Numbered from the stretch's first letter, positions 42,899-53,612 are shown. The stretch is 64,000 nucleotides of DNA from Megalonaias nervosa (GCA_016617855.1 JAECUM010004978.1:23234-87233); one strand, 5' to 3'. The notes: generated from the letters alone by a model not told the origin. Program-made: numbers and translations.

Positions 42899-45800
42899 AT
42901 GAAACGATCGCGTTATTTCGTGAAGAAAGGAGAAGAAAGTAAGAGGCAGAAACGTGACTTATCGCCTCGCACAGAAGCTGAAGTCTTGGCTCAAATTCAT
43001 GCAAGCGATTTTCAAGATGACATGAGTGAGGCAGAATCCAGACCCAGATTCTACACCAAACCAAAGGTCACCACCAGTAAACCCTGAAAAGTACTACCAC
43101 ATTCGAGAGACGGACAAACTCTCCTCTAGAAAATTTAAAACTACGGCCTACACGTACACGGTGAAGTTTAAAGATTTCAAGTCCGACGTACCATTGGAGA
43201 GAGCAGAAAGGTTCATCACCGATGTGTGAGATCCTTTGTTAAGCACACTGAAACAGCCATGTGAAGCCAAAGAAGACGATCACTTGAGACTTTCCATTCA
43301 TCACGACAGTTTAAAATCCCCCGTTTGGATCGAGTTTAGCAGTACGGCAGAATTGACACCTTCCAAAGTCATCGACAAGATTCAACACGTGCAACAATCC
43401 AACGACAAGTTTCACATCACCGACGGAAAAGCGACACTGTTCATGACCCACATTTCTCTTACTCAAGGGACCGGACGCAAAAAGGTATTATTGGTGGACG
43501 ACCTTCTTCGCATCAAGCGCAGCATCGTTCAAATTAACAACACTCAAGACAAGGTGTTTAGTCCGTGCCATTGTGGTGGGACAAACGTATGCCACCAAGA
43601 ACGACACGGTAGAATGGAAAAGAGACTGGGAGAATATTCGATAATCTAACCGAACCAAGCAACGAAGAGAAGCAGAACTCCTGTTACAGCAAGCGGGGAT
43701 ATCCAAAGACAAACCCTGCGGCATTCCTGAAATACAAAAATTGCAAGACGTCTTGGCTCCAAGTTACACCTTGAAAGTACTCCCTCAAGAAGTACCCCGA
43801 CCTCTGTTGTTTAGAGGCAAAAATTTCAAAAATGGAAAATACATTCAGGTCTATCATCACGATGAACGTTTCGATACATTACCAGTATCGCTCCATTCCT
43901 GGGATACATTTATTACTGTGAGAAATGTGACTATGGCTGTAACAAGCATTGTGGATCGAAATGTGAGGGATGTTTGGCCCTATACCCTGTCTGGACGAAG
44001 GACAAGAACGAGTGCATTGCCCTGCTTGTCAGCGCACTTTTGTCAGCTCTGTCTGTTTCCAACAACATCTAAAGACGCAAGGTTCACAGAAGAAAAGTGC
44101 TTGTCAGCTCCTGAGATTGTGCCCTACTTGTAGACAAGCCAATACGTACCAACAGTGCCAAAGTTCACGTCTGTCGGGGAAAGAAACGATGTCACATTTG
44201 TCACCAAATCTTGGACTTGGAACACGAATGCTACATTCAAAAATACCATTCCAAACATGAAGAGGAAGATGACCAGAAGAAGAAGGGGAATTTCATCTTT
44301 CTCGATTTCGAATGCATGCAAGAGACTGGCAATCACATTCCTAATTTCTGCGTGGCTTACCGAGAGTGCGAGAAGTGCATCCAAGAACCTATCTTTAGTC
44401 ACTGCCCTCACTGTAGCAAGATTCCTGGAGGACGTGAAAAAATCTTTCGGGGACCAAACACGCTGACCGATTTGGCCCAATGGATTTTAAACCCTATTGA
44501 CGAGACGTGGAGTCAAGAGGACATCGAACATTACGGAGATTGGCATCGCTATGCCACGGTGATGGATCACAATTTCTCGGGATACGATGGACAATTTCTT
44601 CTCAGATACTATACGGAACAAAGTAACGAACGTCCTAAAGTGACTTTGAACGGAGCAAAATTCATTTCCCTGCAAGTGGGACAAGTGCAGTTTAAAGATT
44701 CGATGAGTTACTTGACCATGCCTTTGAGTCAAATGCTTAAAACGTTTGGAATGACAGAAATGCCCAAAGGCTATTTCCGCACTTTTTCAATACCGAAGAC
44801 AATCAACATGCCGTTCTACCCCATTTGCCTGAGGCTCACTACTACGACCCCGACAACATGCGTACCGAATAACGAGAAGCTTTCTACGCTTGGTACCAGA
44901 CTCACGTCTCGGACCCCTTCGACTTTCAGGAAGAAATGTTAAAGTATTGTCATCCCGACGTGGACATTTCACGGCGTTGCTGTGGAAAATTTCGAGAACT
45001 GTTCATGGACAACGGAGGGATCGGTCCATTGAAAGAAGCCTGCACCATTGCCAAAAAGTGTTCCTTAGTGTACCGCCAACAATTCATGATCGAAAACATC
45101 CTGGCTGCCATCAGTCCTCGAACGACGAACTTCGTCAAACGACAATATTCAGCAAAAGCCCTACGCTGGCTACTTTACTTGTGCGACAAGGAAGACAAAT
45201 TAGTCCAACATGCCCGCAATGGAGGAGGCGAAAAGACCATCGGATGGTATTCGGTGGATGGCTGGGACTTAGAAAACCCCAAGATCGTGTACGAGTTTAA
45301 CGTCTGTTTATTTCACAGATGTCCCATATCTTACCCTCAACGTGACACTAAAAATCAGTTTTTACAACGGACCATGGAAGACTTGTACCAGGCCACTTGT
45401 CAGGGTCGATTGAAATTAGAACAGCAAGGATACCAAGTGGTGAAAATGTGGGAACACGAGTATGATCACCGTTTGAAAACCGATCTAGAGTTTAAACGCA
45501 TCGTGGAAAGTTACAAGCTGGTGGACCCTCTGAACCCGTGGGACAGCTTGTACGGAGGACGGACGAATGCCACATGTTTGCTGTACCAAGCCGACGAGGA
45601 GAAAGGAGAAGAAATCAAATACTTGGACGTGTGTTCGCTGTATCCATACGTGTCCAAATATTCTCGCTTTCACGCAGGACATCCGCAATTGCTGACGGGA
45701 CACATCGACGTGGACAACATTCGACAATACGAAGAATTGATCAAATGCAAAGTCTTGCCTCCCACGAACTTGTACCATCCCGTTTTACCTCACCATTGCC

Positions 45801-46866
45801 AAGGAAAACTGATGTTTCCTTTGTGCCGTACTTGTGCCGAAATGTGCAACGAAGACCAACCTTGTCAGCACACTCAGGAAGAATGTGCCTTAACGGGAAC
45901 GTGGGTCAGCGTGGAATTGTTCAAAGCTCTTGACCAGGGATACCAACTGTTAGAAGTGTACGAAATGTACCACTTTCCCAAGACAGAAAAATACCACAAG
46001 GGCGACGAGACTCAAAAAGGCATTTTGCAGAGTGCGTGGATGCCTTTTTGAAACTGAAACAAGAAGCCAGCGGCTATCCTTCCTGGTGCCAGACTCCCAA
46101 AGACCAAAAGAAATTCAAAGAGAAATGCTGGGAACAGGAAGGCATCACTTTAGACCACGTGGAGAAAAATGAAGGAAGGCGATCGTTTGCCAAAGTGATG
46201 TTAAATTGCTTGTGGGTCAATATGGCACAACGACCGTGTTTTCCCAAGACGGAGTATTTGACAGAACCTTCCCGCAACTTTCAAATGATTCACGACAAAA
46301 CCAAATACATGAAACACGTGGACGTTGTTTGTGAGGACATGATCTTAGTCAATTACGAAGAAGAACTGGACATTGCTGCTTACGTGACAGCCCATGCTCG
46401 CTTAAAATTGTACGAAGCATTACACCAGTTAGGAGATCGTGTGCTGTACTTTGACACGGACAGTTGCATCTACATCGATCGACTGGGTCGCCGACACCCT
46501 GACATCGAAGGAGACCGTTTAGGAGCCTGGACGGACGAGCATCCCGACGACAAGATTCTCAGTTTTGCTAGTGGCGGTCCCAAAAATTACGGCTACGAAT
46601 ACCGGGACCCACAAGGAGAAGTGCATACCGAGTGCGAATTGAAAGAAGCCTTGCAGTCTGGAGAGGATGGAAACTTTAAAGTAACCACCTACGAACCTCA
46701 CAAGATTGTACGTTTACCCACACACCAAATCGTCAATCGACCTTTGGAAAAAGTGTATCAAATCGTGTACCAGAAGAAAGTTCGGCTTCCCAAACAATTC
46801 ACTTTACCTTACGGACACACTGATATTGGTCAGCATATAAAAAGGGACAACGTCCAAGACCAATAG
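42899..46866 (+). pseudogene. polB: Protein-primed DNA polymerase B (pPolB), broken
   Basis: This would replicate the element by protein priming. In order it has a basic N-terminus, a Cys/His-rich zinc-cluster region (YYCEKC near 43911, CPAC near 44020, CHIC near 44190), an exonuclease domain with LDFE (about 44304) and NFSGYDGQF (about 44570), polymerase motif A DVCSLYP (about 45626), motif B FAKVMLN...W (about 46190), and motif C YFDTDS (about 46447). The usual glycine after the motif B tryptophan is valine here. Breaks: stops at 43227, 43642 and 44870; frameshifts near 43040, 43550, 43905, 43970, 44150, 44785 and 46025. The longest intact piece is 44936-46051. It could not make a functional enzyme. 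Confidence 0.96.
46836..46845 (+). promoter_or_regulatory. TATA box inside polymerase 3' end
   Basis: TATAAAAAGG sits 63 nt before the ATG at 46899, overlapping the last codons of the polymerase gene. It is the likely promoter of the downstream small ORF and/or the BIR gene transcript. Confidence 0.55.
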
Positions 46867-46898
46867 TTCATTGTGACTACCAAGACCAAGCGAGAAAG

Positions 46899-46964
46899 AT
46901 GAATCCTTTCAGAGAAGCACAAATGAAGTTCAGACAGGAACAATTCAAGTTCGGTGATTCTTAA
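46899..46964 (+). CDS. 21-codon ORF after TATA box
   Basis: A short frame rich in Phe, Gln and Lys (begins MNPFREA, ends KFGDS). It is placed as the first ATG after the TATA box at 46836. It may be a small peptide, a short upstream ORF or the broken beginning of a longer gene. There is no family assignment. Confidence 0.25.
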   Translation: MNPFREAQMKFRQEQFKFGDS

Positions 46965-47019
46965 GTGGAGTGCGATGCTTTGCCTTGAGATTTAGTATCA
47001 CATCATGTTAACTTTCATA

Positions 47020-47517
47020 TGACTACCACTACACCTACCATGGAAAGTGATTCTGTGCGTATCAAACCTGACGGATGCGAAAGCGATGCTACTCGTCATC
47101 GTACACCTTTTCACTTTGCTGGTTTTCATGGTTGATGTCATCATTATGAAACCATGCGGCTACCACCCTACGGATGTCATCCAAAAACTGAGCAAACTCC
47201 TGCGGATTTCACCGTACCCTCATCGAAATGAACCAGTGAAAGACGAATATTCGTTCCCTGTGCGATTGCCTGAATACTGCGACTTTGAGAGTCGATTCCA
47301 AACCTTCCAATGAAAATGGCCAAAATATCTGGGAGGACCTACCCCTGAAGAATTAGCCAGAGCCGGATTTGTCTGCTTGGGCGAAGGGGATAAAGTTAAG
47401 TGCTTCAGTTGCGGTGTGTCACTTCACGAGTGGGAGAAGAAAGATTCCGCTTACCTGGAAGATGCTCGATGGTCTCCGGATTATCACTACCTACCTTTAG
47501 TGGGACCTCGTCATTGA
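47020..47517 (+). pseudogene. BIR-domain (inhibitor-of-apoptosis type) protein, inactivated
   Basis: The C-terminal half is a single BIR domain. ESRFQTF and KWPKYL open it, AGFVCLGEGDKVKCFSCG forms the core, and HEWE and ARWSPD follow at family spacing. BIR domains bind one zinc through C-x2-C-x16-H-x6-C. Here both cysteines stay (47401-47412), but the histidine position is Asp (47461-47463) and the last cysteine position is Tyr (47482-47484). An in-frame TGA at 47311 also splits the domain. Upstream, two frames compete: one from ATG 47020 (hydrophilic) and one open from about 47047 with a hydrophobic, membrane-like segment. In cells BIR proteins block caspases or regulate signalling, and many DNA viruses carry one. 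No RING domain is seen in this gene. Confidence 0.82.
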
Positions 47518-47529
47518 AGTGGCATACCA

Positions 47530-48855
47530 TGTCGTTTAAGAAACCAGCTTGGCTAGGAGTCAAAACTTCGACAACAACTAGACAAGTATTTAAACCCCAT
47601 TTAAAAAATAATATTCAAAGATAACCGAACAATTGCAAGAGACGATCTACAAGGAAATTTGGCAGGGACTTGTAAGAGCAAAATCTCAGCTCGTGACTGA
47701 GGAACTTTTATGTCGAGAAATTCACAAGAGAAAATTGACAAAAGTCAACAAACAAGTCAGATTTCTCTAGGTCAAGAGTGCGTTCTTCCGAATATTCCTC
47801 TTTAGACCATTTACATCAGAAGATTTTAATGACATTCTTGACCGTTTCCTGGAATGGCAGTGGCCACAAATTACTCACTACGTCCGTCACTTTCGCTCTA
47901 GGAGAAGTGTTTGTCTGACGTGGTCATGGATACTTTACAAGAGAACATTCGTGGTTTGCCTGTGGAGTAGAGAGAATGCATTTACCGAGAGTTGGTCAAA
48001 ATACAAGTGACACGCAAAGAACAATTGCATCGGTTACGTCACCGATGTTTGAACCACTGGTACCTAAATGCTATAAGAGGACTGATTCATGTGAAAGTGT
48101 TCTAGTGATCAGACATTGTTCAACTGGACGAGGACCAGAAGACTTTGGTTGCTACTAATACTACTTCTTACAGGCTAGCCATACTAAACCGAATTCCAGA
48201 AGAAGAGTTAGAGGGTTACCAAAATCTTTTACACAGTGTAAACTTAGTTCAACAGCACACTTCTGTGAGGCATGTGTCGTGTGAGTTAGTGACTAAATAT
48301 TTTGGATACGTCGACGGAGTACAACCACTTCTGTGCAAAAAGTACATTTATTACCTCCGACAAAAGAGGTACAGAAACGGACTGCCATGCCACGACCTTT
48401 ATCATTCGTGATACAACAGATTCCGTGGAAGGAAATCAATGACACTAATCAAACGGTGGAGGATTACCATAGCATTTTGCGAGAACTGTGTCCATTGAAT
48501 TGGGGTCGACGTGTGGTGTGTGTCTTAGTGACTTGCTTTCTGGGATTTCGCTTACAGGCCGATTATTTGTGGACTCTTTACGAGCAGCACATACCAAACA
48601 AAACATGAAAGTGGTCCCTTTAAATGTCCACGAGATACTCATTCTGTTAAATCTTTGCACTTTCTTCTCGATACTTCTCGTCCTCTACAGGAAAGAAAGA
48701 TTCGTCAACTTTTAGGTACTGAAGATGTGTACGATGATGTGTGTGTAGCTTGTGACTTACACCCTCACTGGAAAGATGTACGTGACTGGAAAAGTTGGGG
48801 TTTCGAGGCTTGCACAAAAGAAGTGGCACACTATGCCCAAGATTTGTCATCCTAA
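47530..48855 (+). pseudogene. Cluster of decayed genes of unknown function
   Basis: I do not recognise these. Protein-like, stop-poor segments follow one another on the plus strand. They are 47530-47624 (starts MSFKKPAW); 47623-47769 (helical, KEIWQGLVRAKSQL); 47905-48104 (helical, with one TAG and Arg/His-rich RHRCLNHWYL); 48130-48411 (RIPEEELEGYQNLL); 48330-48608 (hydrophobic C-terminus); 48488-48610 (CGVC near its start); and 48660-48855 (CVAC, ends DLSS). Frame changes and stops separate them. They probably represent two or three genes. The CxxC pairs hint at a zinc-binding protein, but no full RING or other finger can be laid out. Confidence 0.5.
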
Positions 48856-48900
48856 AAAATTAAAACGTTCAGTGAAAAAAAGTAATTTTTAAACCTGTGT

Positions 48901-49187
48901 AAGTGACAGTGCCAGAAGAAGAAGAACCACTCCTTTCAGGACAGGACAGGACCGTCACTGACATCCCCGAAAGGCCATTCCAGGAGGACCCCTGTGTGAC
49001 TGTGCCAAGGAGTGTAGAGACTCTAAGAACATTACGCACTGTCCCTACGATTCCACATCTTGATCACCAAAAATGATGTACAAAGGCTTGTTTATATTCC
49101 ACTATGGTCGTTTTGATGTATCTTTTATTCATGTACTTAACCATTTGGCATTTATGTATATTTGTCTTTCGTATTGTTCACAATTAA
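48901..49187 (+). other. Short fragments before ATPase gene
   Basis: An acidic open segment of about 57 codons (48901-49074, VPEEEEPLL) is followed by a 27-codon ATG frame at 49104-49187. The second segment is almost wholly hydrophobic and could be a one-pass membrane peptide. Both are weak. Their place before a poly(A) signal would suit the 3' end of a decayed gene. Confidence 0.25.
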
Positions 49188-49200
49188 AGATGGCAATAAA
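49184..49200 (+). terminator. Poly(A) signals
   Basis: ATTAAA at 49184 and AATAAA at 49195 lie in the short gap before the ATPase promoter. They would end the upstream transcript, in contrast to the histone-type ends of the flank genes. Confidence 0.5.
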
Positions 49201-49217
49201 CGTGTCCTGAAAAAAAG

Positions 49218-49225
49218 TATAAAAA
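49218..49225 (+). promoter_or_regulatory. TATA box of ATPase gene
   Basis: TATAAAAA, 57 nt before the ATG at 49275. Confidence 0.7.
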
Positions 49226-49274
49226 CTCTTGTCTTGTCTGTCTTCGTGTCAAAAGTGACATACCCTACACTACT

Positions 49275-50003
49275 ATGGCTACCTCTACTGTCTCTGCTCC
49301 ATCTACCTCCATTTTCAAAGTCATCGACGAACACTTAGATCGTGCCAGTTGGGAGGCCTTGTATCTTCGCCATCCCTTTAACATGTTCATTGCCGGACCC
49401 AGCGGTTCAGGCAAAACCGAATTTGTCAAACGTTTGATCCAACATAAACATCATTTCATCGATCGTCCACCTCAACCAATCGTATGGTGTTACAAAGAGT
49501 GGCATTCGGCGTACAGCCTTCTGCGAGAAAGTCAAGGAAATTCCATTGTCTTTGTGGAAGGCATTCCTGGCGAAGACGACGGGATCGTGTCAGACCCTAG
49601 TCAAACTCATTTGGTTATTTTTGACGACATGTTAGGAGAAGACGAAGAAGAAATTAAACTCTGGTTTAAGCGCAAAGGGCATCATCGTAATGCCAGTGTC
49701 ATTTACATCACCCAAAATTTGTTTCAACAAAGTAAAGCCCATCGCACCATCAGTCTCATTGCTCATTACGTGATTTTATTTAAAAACCCTTGAGATAAAT
49801 CGCAAGTGCAAGTGTTAGCCAAACAGTTAGGAACGCCTTGGCTAACCCATGCGTACGACGATGTCACTCAAACTCCACATGCATATTTACTCGTGGATTT
49901 AAAACCCACTATCCCCGATTATTTGCGATTTCGTACCCATCTGTTTCACCAATGGTGCCAAGACGGAGGGCCTGTCGTGTATACGTCCCCGTCGTCGACT
50001 TAA
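49275..50003 (+). pseudogene. FtsK/HerA-type genome-packaging ATPase, one nonsense mutation
   Basis: This family (A32-like) pumps the genome into the capsid. Walker A GPSGSGKT lies at about residues 41-48, Walker B LVIFDD at about residue 115, and a downstream ITQNLF sensor-like segment follows. The frame is open for 242 codons, apart from a single TGA at 49791-49793 just after FKNP. The following DKSQVQVLAKQ continues in frame and matches the family's C-terminal part. This is the least damaged core gene. The stop sits where an arginine codon (CGA) would be a one-transition change, as inferred from position only. Confidence 0.93.
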
Positions 50004-50023
50004 CAACAACAACCAAAAACCAA

Positions 50024-50031
50024 TATAAAAA
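50024..50031 (+). promoter_or_regulatory. TATA box downstream of ATPase
   Basis: TATAAAAA begins 20 nt after the ATPase stop. No ATG stands at the usual 54-63 nt, so the start codon of the next gene seems lost. Confidence 0.5.
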
Positions 50032-50081
50032 CCTCGGTCACTTTGAGTCTGTCACACACATCGTCAACATTACGTCCCTTC

Positions 50082-50389
50082 AGTCTCATCTTCCCGTCAA
50101 ATTGATTCGTGCCTTGTACGGTATCAGTCGCGAAAAAATCCACAAATACGTGCTCGTGTCTTAGAAGCCAGTCTCAAAGAAGTCTTACGATTGTTTACGG
50201 TAACAGCACGTCAATTACTGCAAGGTATCATTCACATTCCACATCAAACCAAACGTTTTTTTTTTTCTTCACAGAAACATAGTAGCCTTGATGCAACTAT
50301 CAACATTCAAACCAAAAAACAAATCATTTTGAAACCTGGAGGTTCGTTCGCTCTTAAAATGGGATCCCAATGCCCCCTAAGTCGTCCCC
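50082..50389 (+). pseudogene. Small virion-type protein, first paralogue (degraded)
   Basis: The frame is open from about 50058 with no ATG in place. It encodes a helical segment (ARVLEASLKEVL) and then a KKQIILKPGG stretch near 50325. This order (helical repeat, Lys-rich, hydrophobic segment starting with GG) is the same as in the gene at 50985-51414. I read the two as paralogues. Polintons and related adintoviruses often carry a small gene of this type, thought to encode a virion protein. The glycine-rich hydrophobic tail is lost here. A T10 run at 50261-50270 is a likely site of length change. Confidence 0.45.
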
Positions 50390-50929
50390 ATGAAAAACGT
50401 CACTCAGCAACGCACCCAGAAGAAAAAGAAAAAGAGCAACGGTGTCAAGACCAGGTCACAGCCTCAGAAAAAGAAAAAGAAAAGTCAACAGAAAACAGCT
50501 TCTACTCGCAAGAGAGGTACTGCCGTCAGGACTCAACCTTACATTCGCAAACCAAGATCTGACGCAACGGTGACCGCGTCTCCAGTAGCCTCAGGTTCTT
50601 CCACATCTCCGTTGCTGGTGATGCCTGCCAAACCCGATTTGACACGTGTCTTTCCTAATTTGATGATAAATTGGAAACCCGCGTCTCCAAAATCTTCTCC
50701 TCCAGTGGTGACACCCTCGTCCTCTTTAGCGGCAGTGGCCGCTGATCACAAAGTATCTTCCCCCAACATCAAAGTCCAAGAGAGATCGGATGTGTTAAAG
50801 AGTTTACTGGATTTGTCCAAGCAAGAACTGTTCCGACTGAGTCCGTTGCGAACCCCTCCACGACGTGTGATGCCTGCCATGAAAATGATACGACGAGCCG
50901 ACAATCAGTGGCGACAAATTCCAGTATAA
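50390..50929 (+). CDS. Very basic protein, probable core or DNA-binding protein
   Basis: This open frame of 179 codons from ATG 50390 is uninterrupted. The first 60 residues are Lys/Arg/Gln-rich (several K5 runs). The middle is Pro/Ser/Val-rich and the C-terminus is again basic (RTPPRR). An earlier ATG at 50372 in another frame would start MPPKSSP and then stop, so the original start may lie there with a shift. The composition fits a DNA-condensing core protein like those of adenovirus-type virions. This is inference, not homology. Confidence 0.5.
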   Translation: MKNVTQQRTQKKKKKSNGVKTRSQPQKKKKKSQQKTASTRKRGTAVRTQPYIRKPRSDATVTASPVASGSSTSPLLVMPAKPDLTRVFPNLMINWKPASPKSSPPVVTPSSSLAAVAADHKVSSPNIKVQERSDVLKSLLDLSKQELFRLSPLRTPPRRVMPAMKMIRRADNQWRQIPV

Positions 50930-50984
50930 TACGACCCGAGGTAAACGATAGGTTCAGTGTTTTTGTGCTCCTGAACGCCCAAAG

Positions 50985-51414
50985 ATGTCCCCTCAAAGAC
51001 GTACACACCGTCATCATCGTCGTTCTTCTGTCCAAAAAGGAAAAGGAAAAAAGAAAAGGACTGCCTCCTCGTTTAGCCAAACATTGGGACATGTCCGTCC
51101 TGTCCAAATCTTCTTCACCCATGCGAAAACAATTCATTCAAACCGCCTCCAAAGATATCATCGACACCGTGAGCGAATGCTGCCTGAATGTCTTGAAAGA
51201 CACGATACCTGTGTCTAAATATCAGAAAGAATGCTTAGCCAAACATCGACACGTTCTTCGCCACATGGTCCAAAAGAAAATCCCCATTTGTCAAAAGGAA
51301 AAGATGATAGTGCAACGCGGAGGAATTTTGCCCCTGTTGGGACCCTTCCTGGGAACAATAGAAGGACCCTTACTGAAAAGAGTATTGGGAACGATGGGAA
51401 AAATCCTGGGATGA
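50985..51414 (+). pseudogene. Small virion-type protein with hydrophobic GG tail, second paralogue
   Basis: ATG 50985 starts a basic N-terminus (MSPQRRTHRHHRR...KGKKK). The frame breaks near 51058 and the protein continues in the 50908-51414 frame with a helical part (TASKDIIDTVSECCLNVL), then QRGGILPLLGPFLG and a hydrophobic C-terminus ending GKILG. I recall the RGG-plus-hydrophobic ending from Polintons and adintoviruses, where it is a common minor virion gene. A TATAATA-like box lies about 65 nt upstream. One frameshift is the only clear break. Confidence 0.6.
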
Positions 51415-51486
51415 AGATAAAATGGTCTAAGAAGATAAAAAGAATACCTGGAATGAAAAGATCTCAGACGTGATCATTAACACCCG

Positions 51487-51884
51487 ATGGAAGGACGAAA
51501 ACTAGCTTTAGTACCTTACAAACGATGGATGGAATACCATTGTTGCAAGAACAACGAGCCCCGCATTTACCTCCCAATCCTCATTTGATCGAGATGTCCC
51601 AGTTACAACACGAATTGCAGTCGTTGATGAATCGCAGCGATTTGTCAGAAACGGAAAAATCGCAACGGTACGGTCAATCGTTACAACGACTGCAACTCTT
51701 TCACCAGAGAGCTTTAGATGAAACAGCTCAACCCCCTCTGAAAGATTTCAAGACCTTGATCAAAAGTTCATCACCACCACCACTACTAGCCCCAGTGATC
51801 AAGAGAGAAAAAGAAGAAGAGTTTCAAACTCCACCAGAAAAAGTACGCAAGTTAACAACACCACCTACATCCAGAATTGGTTAG
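51487..51884 (+). pseudogene. Polinton-type conserved small protein (LVPYKRW start)
   Basis: ATG 51487 begins MEGRKLALVPYKRW. A frameshift near 51525-51540 leads into the frame that ends at 51884. That frame has a Pro-rich segment, a helical DLSETEKSQRYGQSLQRL region and a basic, Pro/Glu-rich tail. This N-terminal motif followed by a helical Q-L-Q-R region is a familiar, functionally unassigned gene of Polintons. It lies immediately before the integrase, with only a 12-nt gap. Confidence 0.6.
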
Positions 51885-51896
51885 ATTAAAAAGATA

Positions 51897-53193
51897 ATGG
51901 CCATCCTTTCTTCCTCAGAAGAGAAAAAGAAAGCCAAGACAGAAGTGAAACAAGAACTGATTACCCCTGTTCAGACATCTTCCTCCTCGACACCTATCGC
52001 TCGTCGGACACGCAAACCATTACAATCCAAGAAAATACCACACGAAGAAAAGAGTAGCATCAGTGGAGAGTGGATAACCTACTACAAAATGGAGAAGGTG
52101 TTAGCCAGCCTTTACTACGATCCATCCCATCCTGCAGGTTACGGAGGAGTTCAGATATCGGATCATGCTGCCAAACCTCGACTGAAATGTGTCCGTTTAC
52201 CTCAAGTGCAATGATGGTTACAAGAACAAGCCACGTACACTTACACAAACCCATTCGACGAAAATTTTCCAGAAGTCGCACCCGAGTGGAGGGCATCAAT
52301 CATCAATGGCAAGCCGATTTAGCCTATGTCTCTCATTTGGCCACCTACAATCGTGGCTACAAATATTTGTTTTGTGTCGTCGATGTCTTTTCCAAATTTC
52401 ATTGGGTCGTGCCATTGACTTAAAAATCGAGCAGTGAGTTAGTACGAGCCATCAGACTGGTGTTGAAACAAAGTGGGCGTCACCCTCTTCGATGGCAAAC
52501 CGACAAAGGCACCGAATTTCTGAACCAAGCTTTCCAAAAAGAATTGCAGAAACGTGACATTCATTTATTCACCATCGAGAATCCCGAAACCAAAGCCAGC
52601 ATCGTGGAACGTTTTCAACGCACCTTGAAAAAACGCATGTGGAAATATTTTACGCATCAACACACTCTCAAGTACATCGACGTTTTGCCACACCTAGTCC
52701 AAGTGTACAACCAATCTTACCATCGGAGCATCGGTCGTGCCCCCCAAGAAGTGACTCCCGACAACGAAGTGACCGTCTTCGAGCTCCTGTTTGGTACGTC
52801 CCGACGGTGATTGTCCCCAGGAAAGGTGGAGTGTTGACAGTAGGAGATTGGGTGCACATTGGCAAAACCAAACGCACTTTTGACAAAGGTTACTTACCCA
52901 ATTGGACCACCGATGTGTTTTGTGTCACTGAACGAGTGATTGGCCGTTATCCTGCCGTCAATAAATTGGAAGACATGAACGGGGAAGTGTTAACAGGAAC
53001 GTTTTGCTTGCCTGAGTTACAACGTGTGACCAAAAAAGAAGACGAAGTGTACGAGATAGAAAGCATTCTCGATCGAAGAACCCGAAAAGTGGGAAAACGA
53101 CGTGTCAAAGAAGTCAAGGTACGTTGGAAAGGATATCCTCCCAGTTTTGACTCTTGGGTCGACGCTTCGCAAATCATCGACTATAAAAAGTAG
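51897..53193 (+). pseudogene. int: Retroviral-type integrase with chromodomain
   Basis: Integrates element DNA into the host genome. It has a basic Lys/Ser-rich N-terminus, then YYDPSHPAGYGGV (typical of Polinton integrases) and an rve catalytic core. The triad is Asp in QWQADL (52315-52317), Asp in TDKGTEF (52502-52504) and Glu in VERF (52607-52609), with 34 residues between the second Asp and the Glu. After this come a GDWVHIGK barrel-like region and a C-terminal chromodomain (VRWKGYP...SWV, about 53050-53170). Breaks: TGA 52212, frameshift near 52243, TAA 52421, frameshift near 52800. All three catalytic residues remain. The N-terminal piece (51897-52214) could be read as a separate ORF, but the YYDP motif argues for one gene. 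Confidence 0.95.
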
Positions 53194-53201
53194 TGACCAT
53201 C

Positions 53202-53612
53202 ATGCCCTTCAAAGCAGCCTCAGCTACTGCAGTGACCACTCCTTCACCCAGTTCTTCTCTGCAAGATCTACAAAAGCAACACTTGTGGGTGTGATGTGGA
53301 GAACGTGTGCCTAAAACGCAAATCGACTTTTTCTGCCAAATCTTTGTGGTGTATTGTGTCATCGGTGCTACCATTGCCAATTTGAGTTTGCAACAAGGAG
53401 ATAAACAATTGCGGACCATTTTACTCAGCAGTTGCATCGGTTACCTTCTCCCCAATCCGTCCCTGAAATATTCCGCCAACGGTAACAACAACGGGAGCCT
53501 AGCGTCCAACGCCAATTCCCCTTCCAACAGTCACCATTCTAACAACAATCCTCTTTTAGACACTCCTCTGACCTCCAGCGACCCCTCCGACACTAGAACT
53601 CTGGAATTATGA
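53202..53612 (+). pseudogene. Membrane-spanning Polinton protein (YLLPNP family)
   Basis: Frame from ATG 53202 to TGA 53610, 136 codons, with one in-frame TGA at 53292. The N-terminus is Ala/Ser/Thr-rich. A strongly hydrophobic segment (FVVYCVIGATIANLSL) is a likely membrane helix, and ILLSSCIGYLLPNP is the conserved signature I recall from Polintons and adintoviruses. The tail is Asn/Ser-rich. It starts 8 nt after the integrase stop, and its stop overlaps the next start as ATGA, so the genes are tightly packed. The function is not established. Confidence 0.65.

Noticed and set aside
44211..44942. Separate 243-codon gene
   Set aside because: It is one frame segment of the polymerase, covering the exonuclease domain. 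Its last 40 residues are read out of frame.
42899..46866. Programmed frameshifting in the polymerase
   Set aside because: At least seven shifts and three stops, mostly without slippery sites, exceed any programmed scheme.
52639..53193. Separate chromodomain gene
   Set aside because: It continues the integrase after a frameshift near 52800. The upstream part of this frame is a shadow of the catalytic core.
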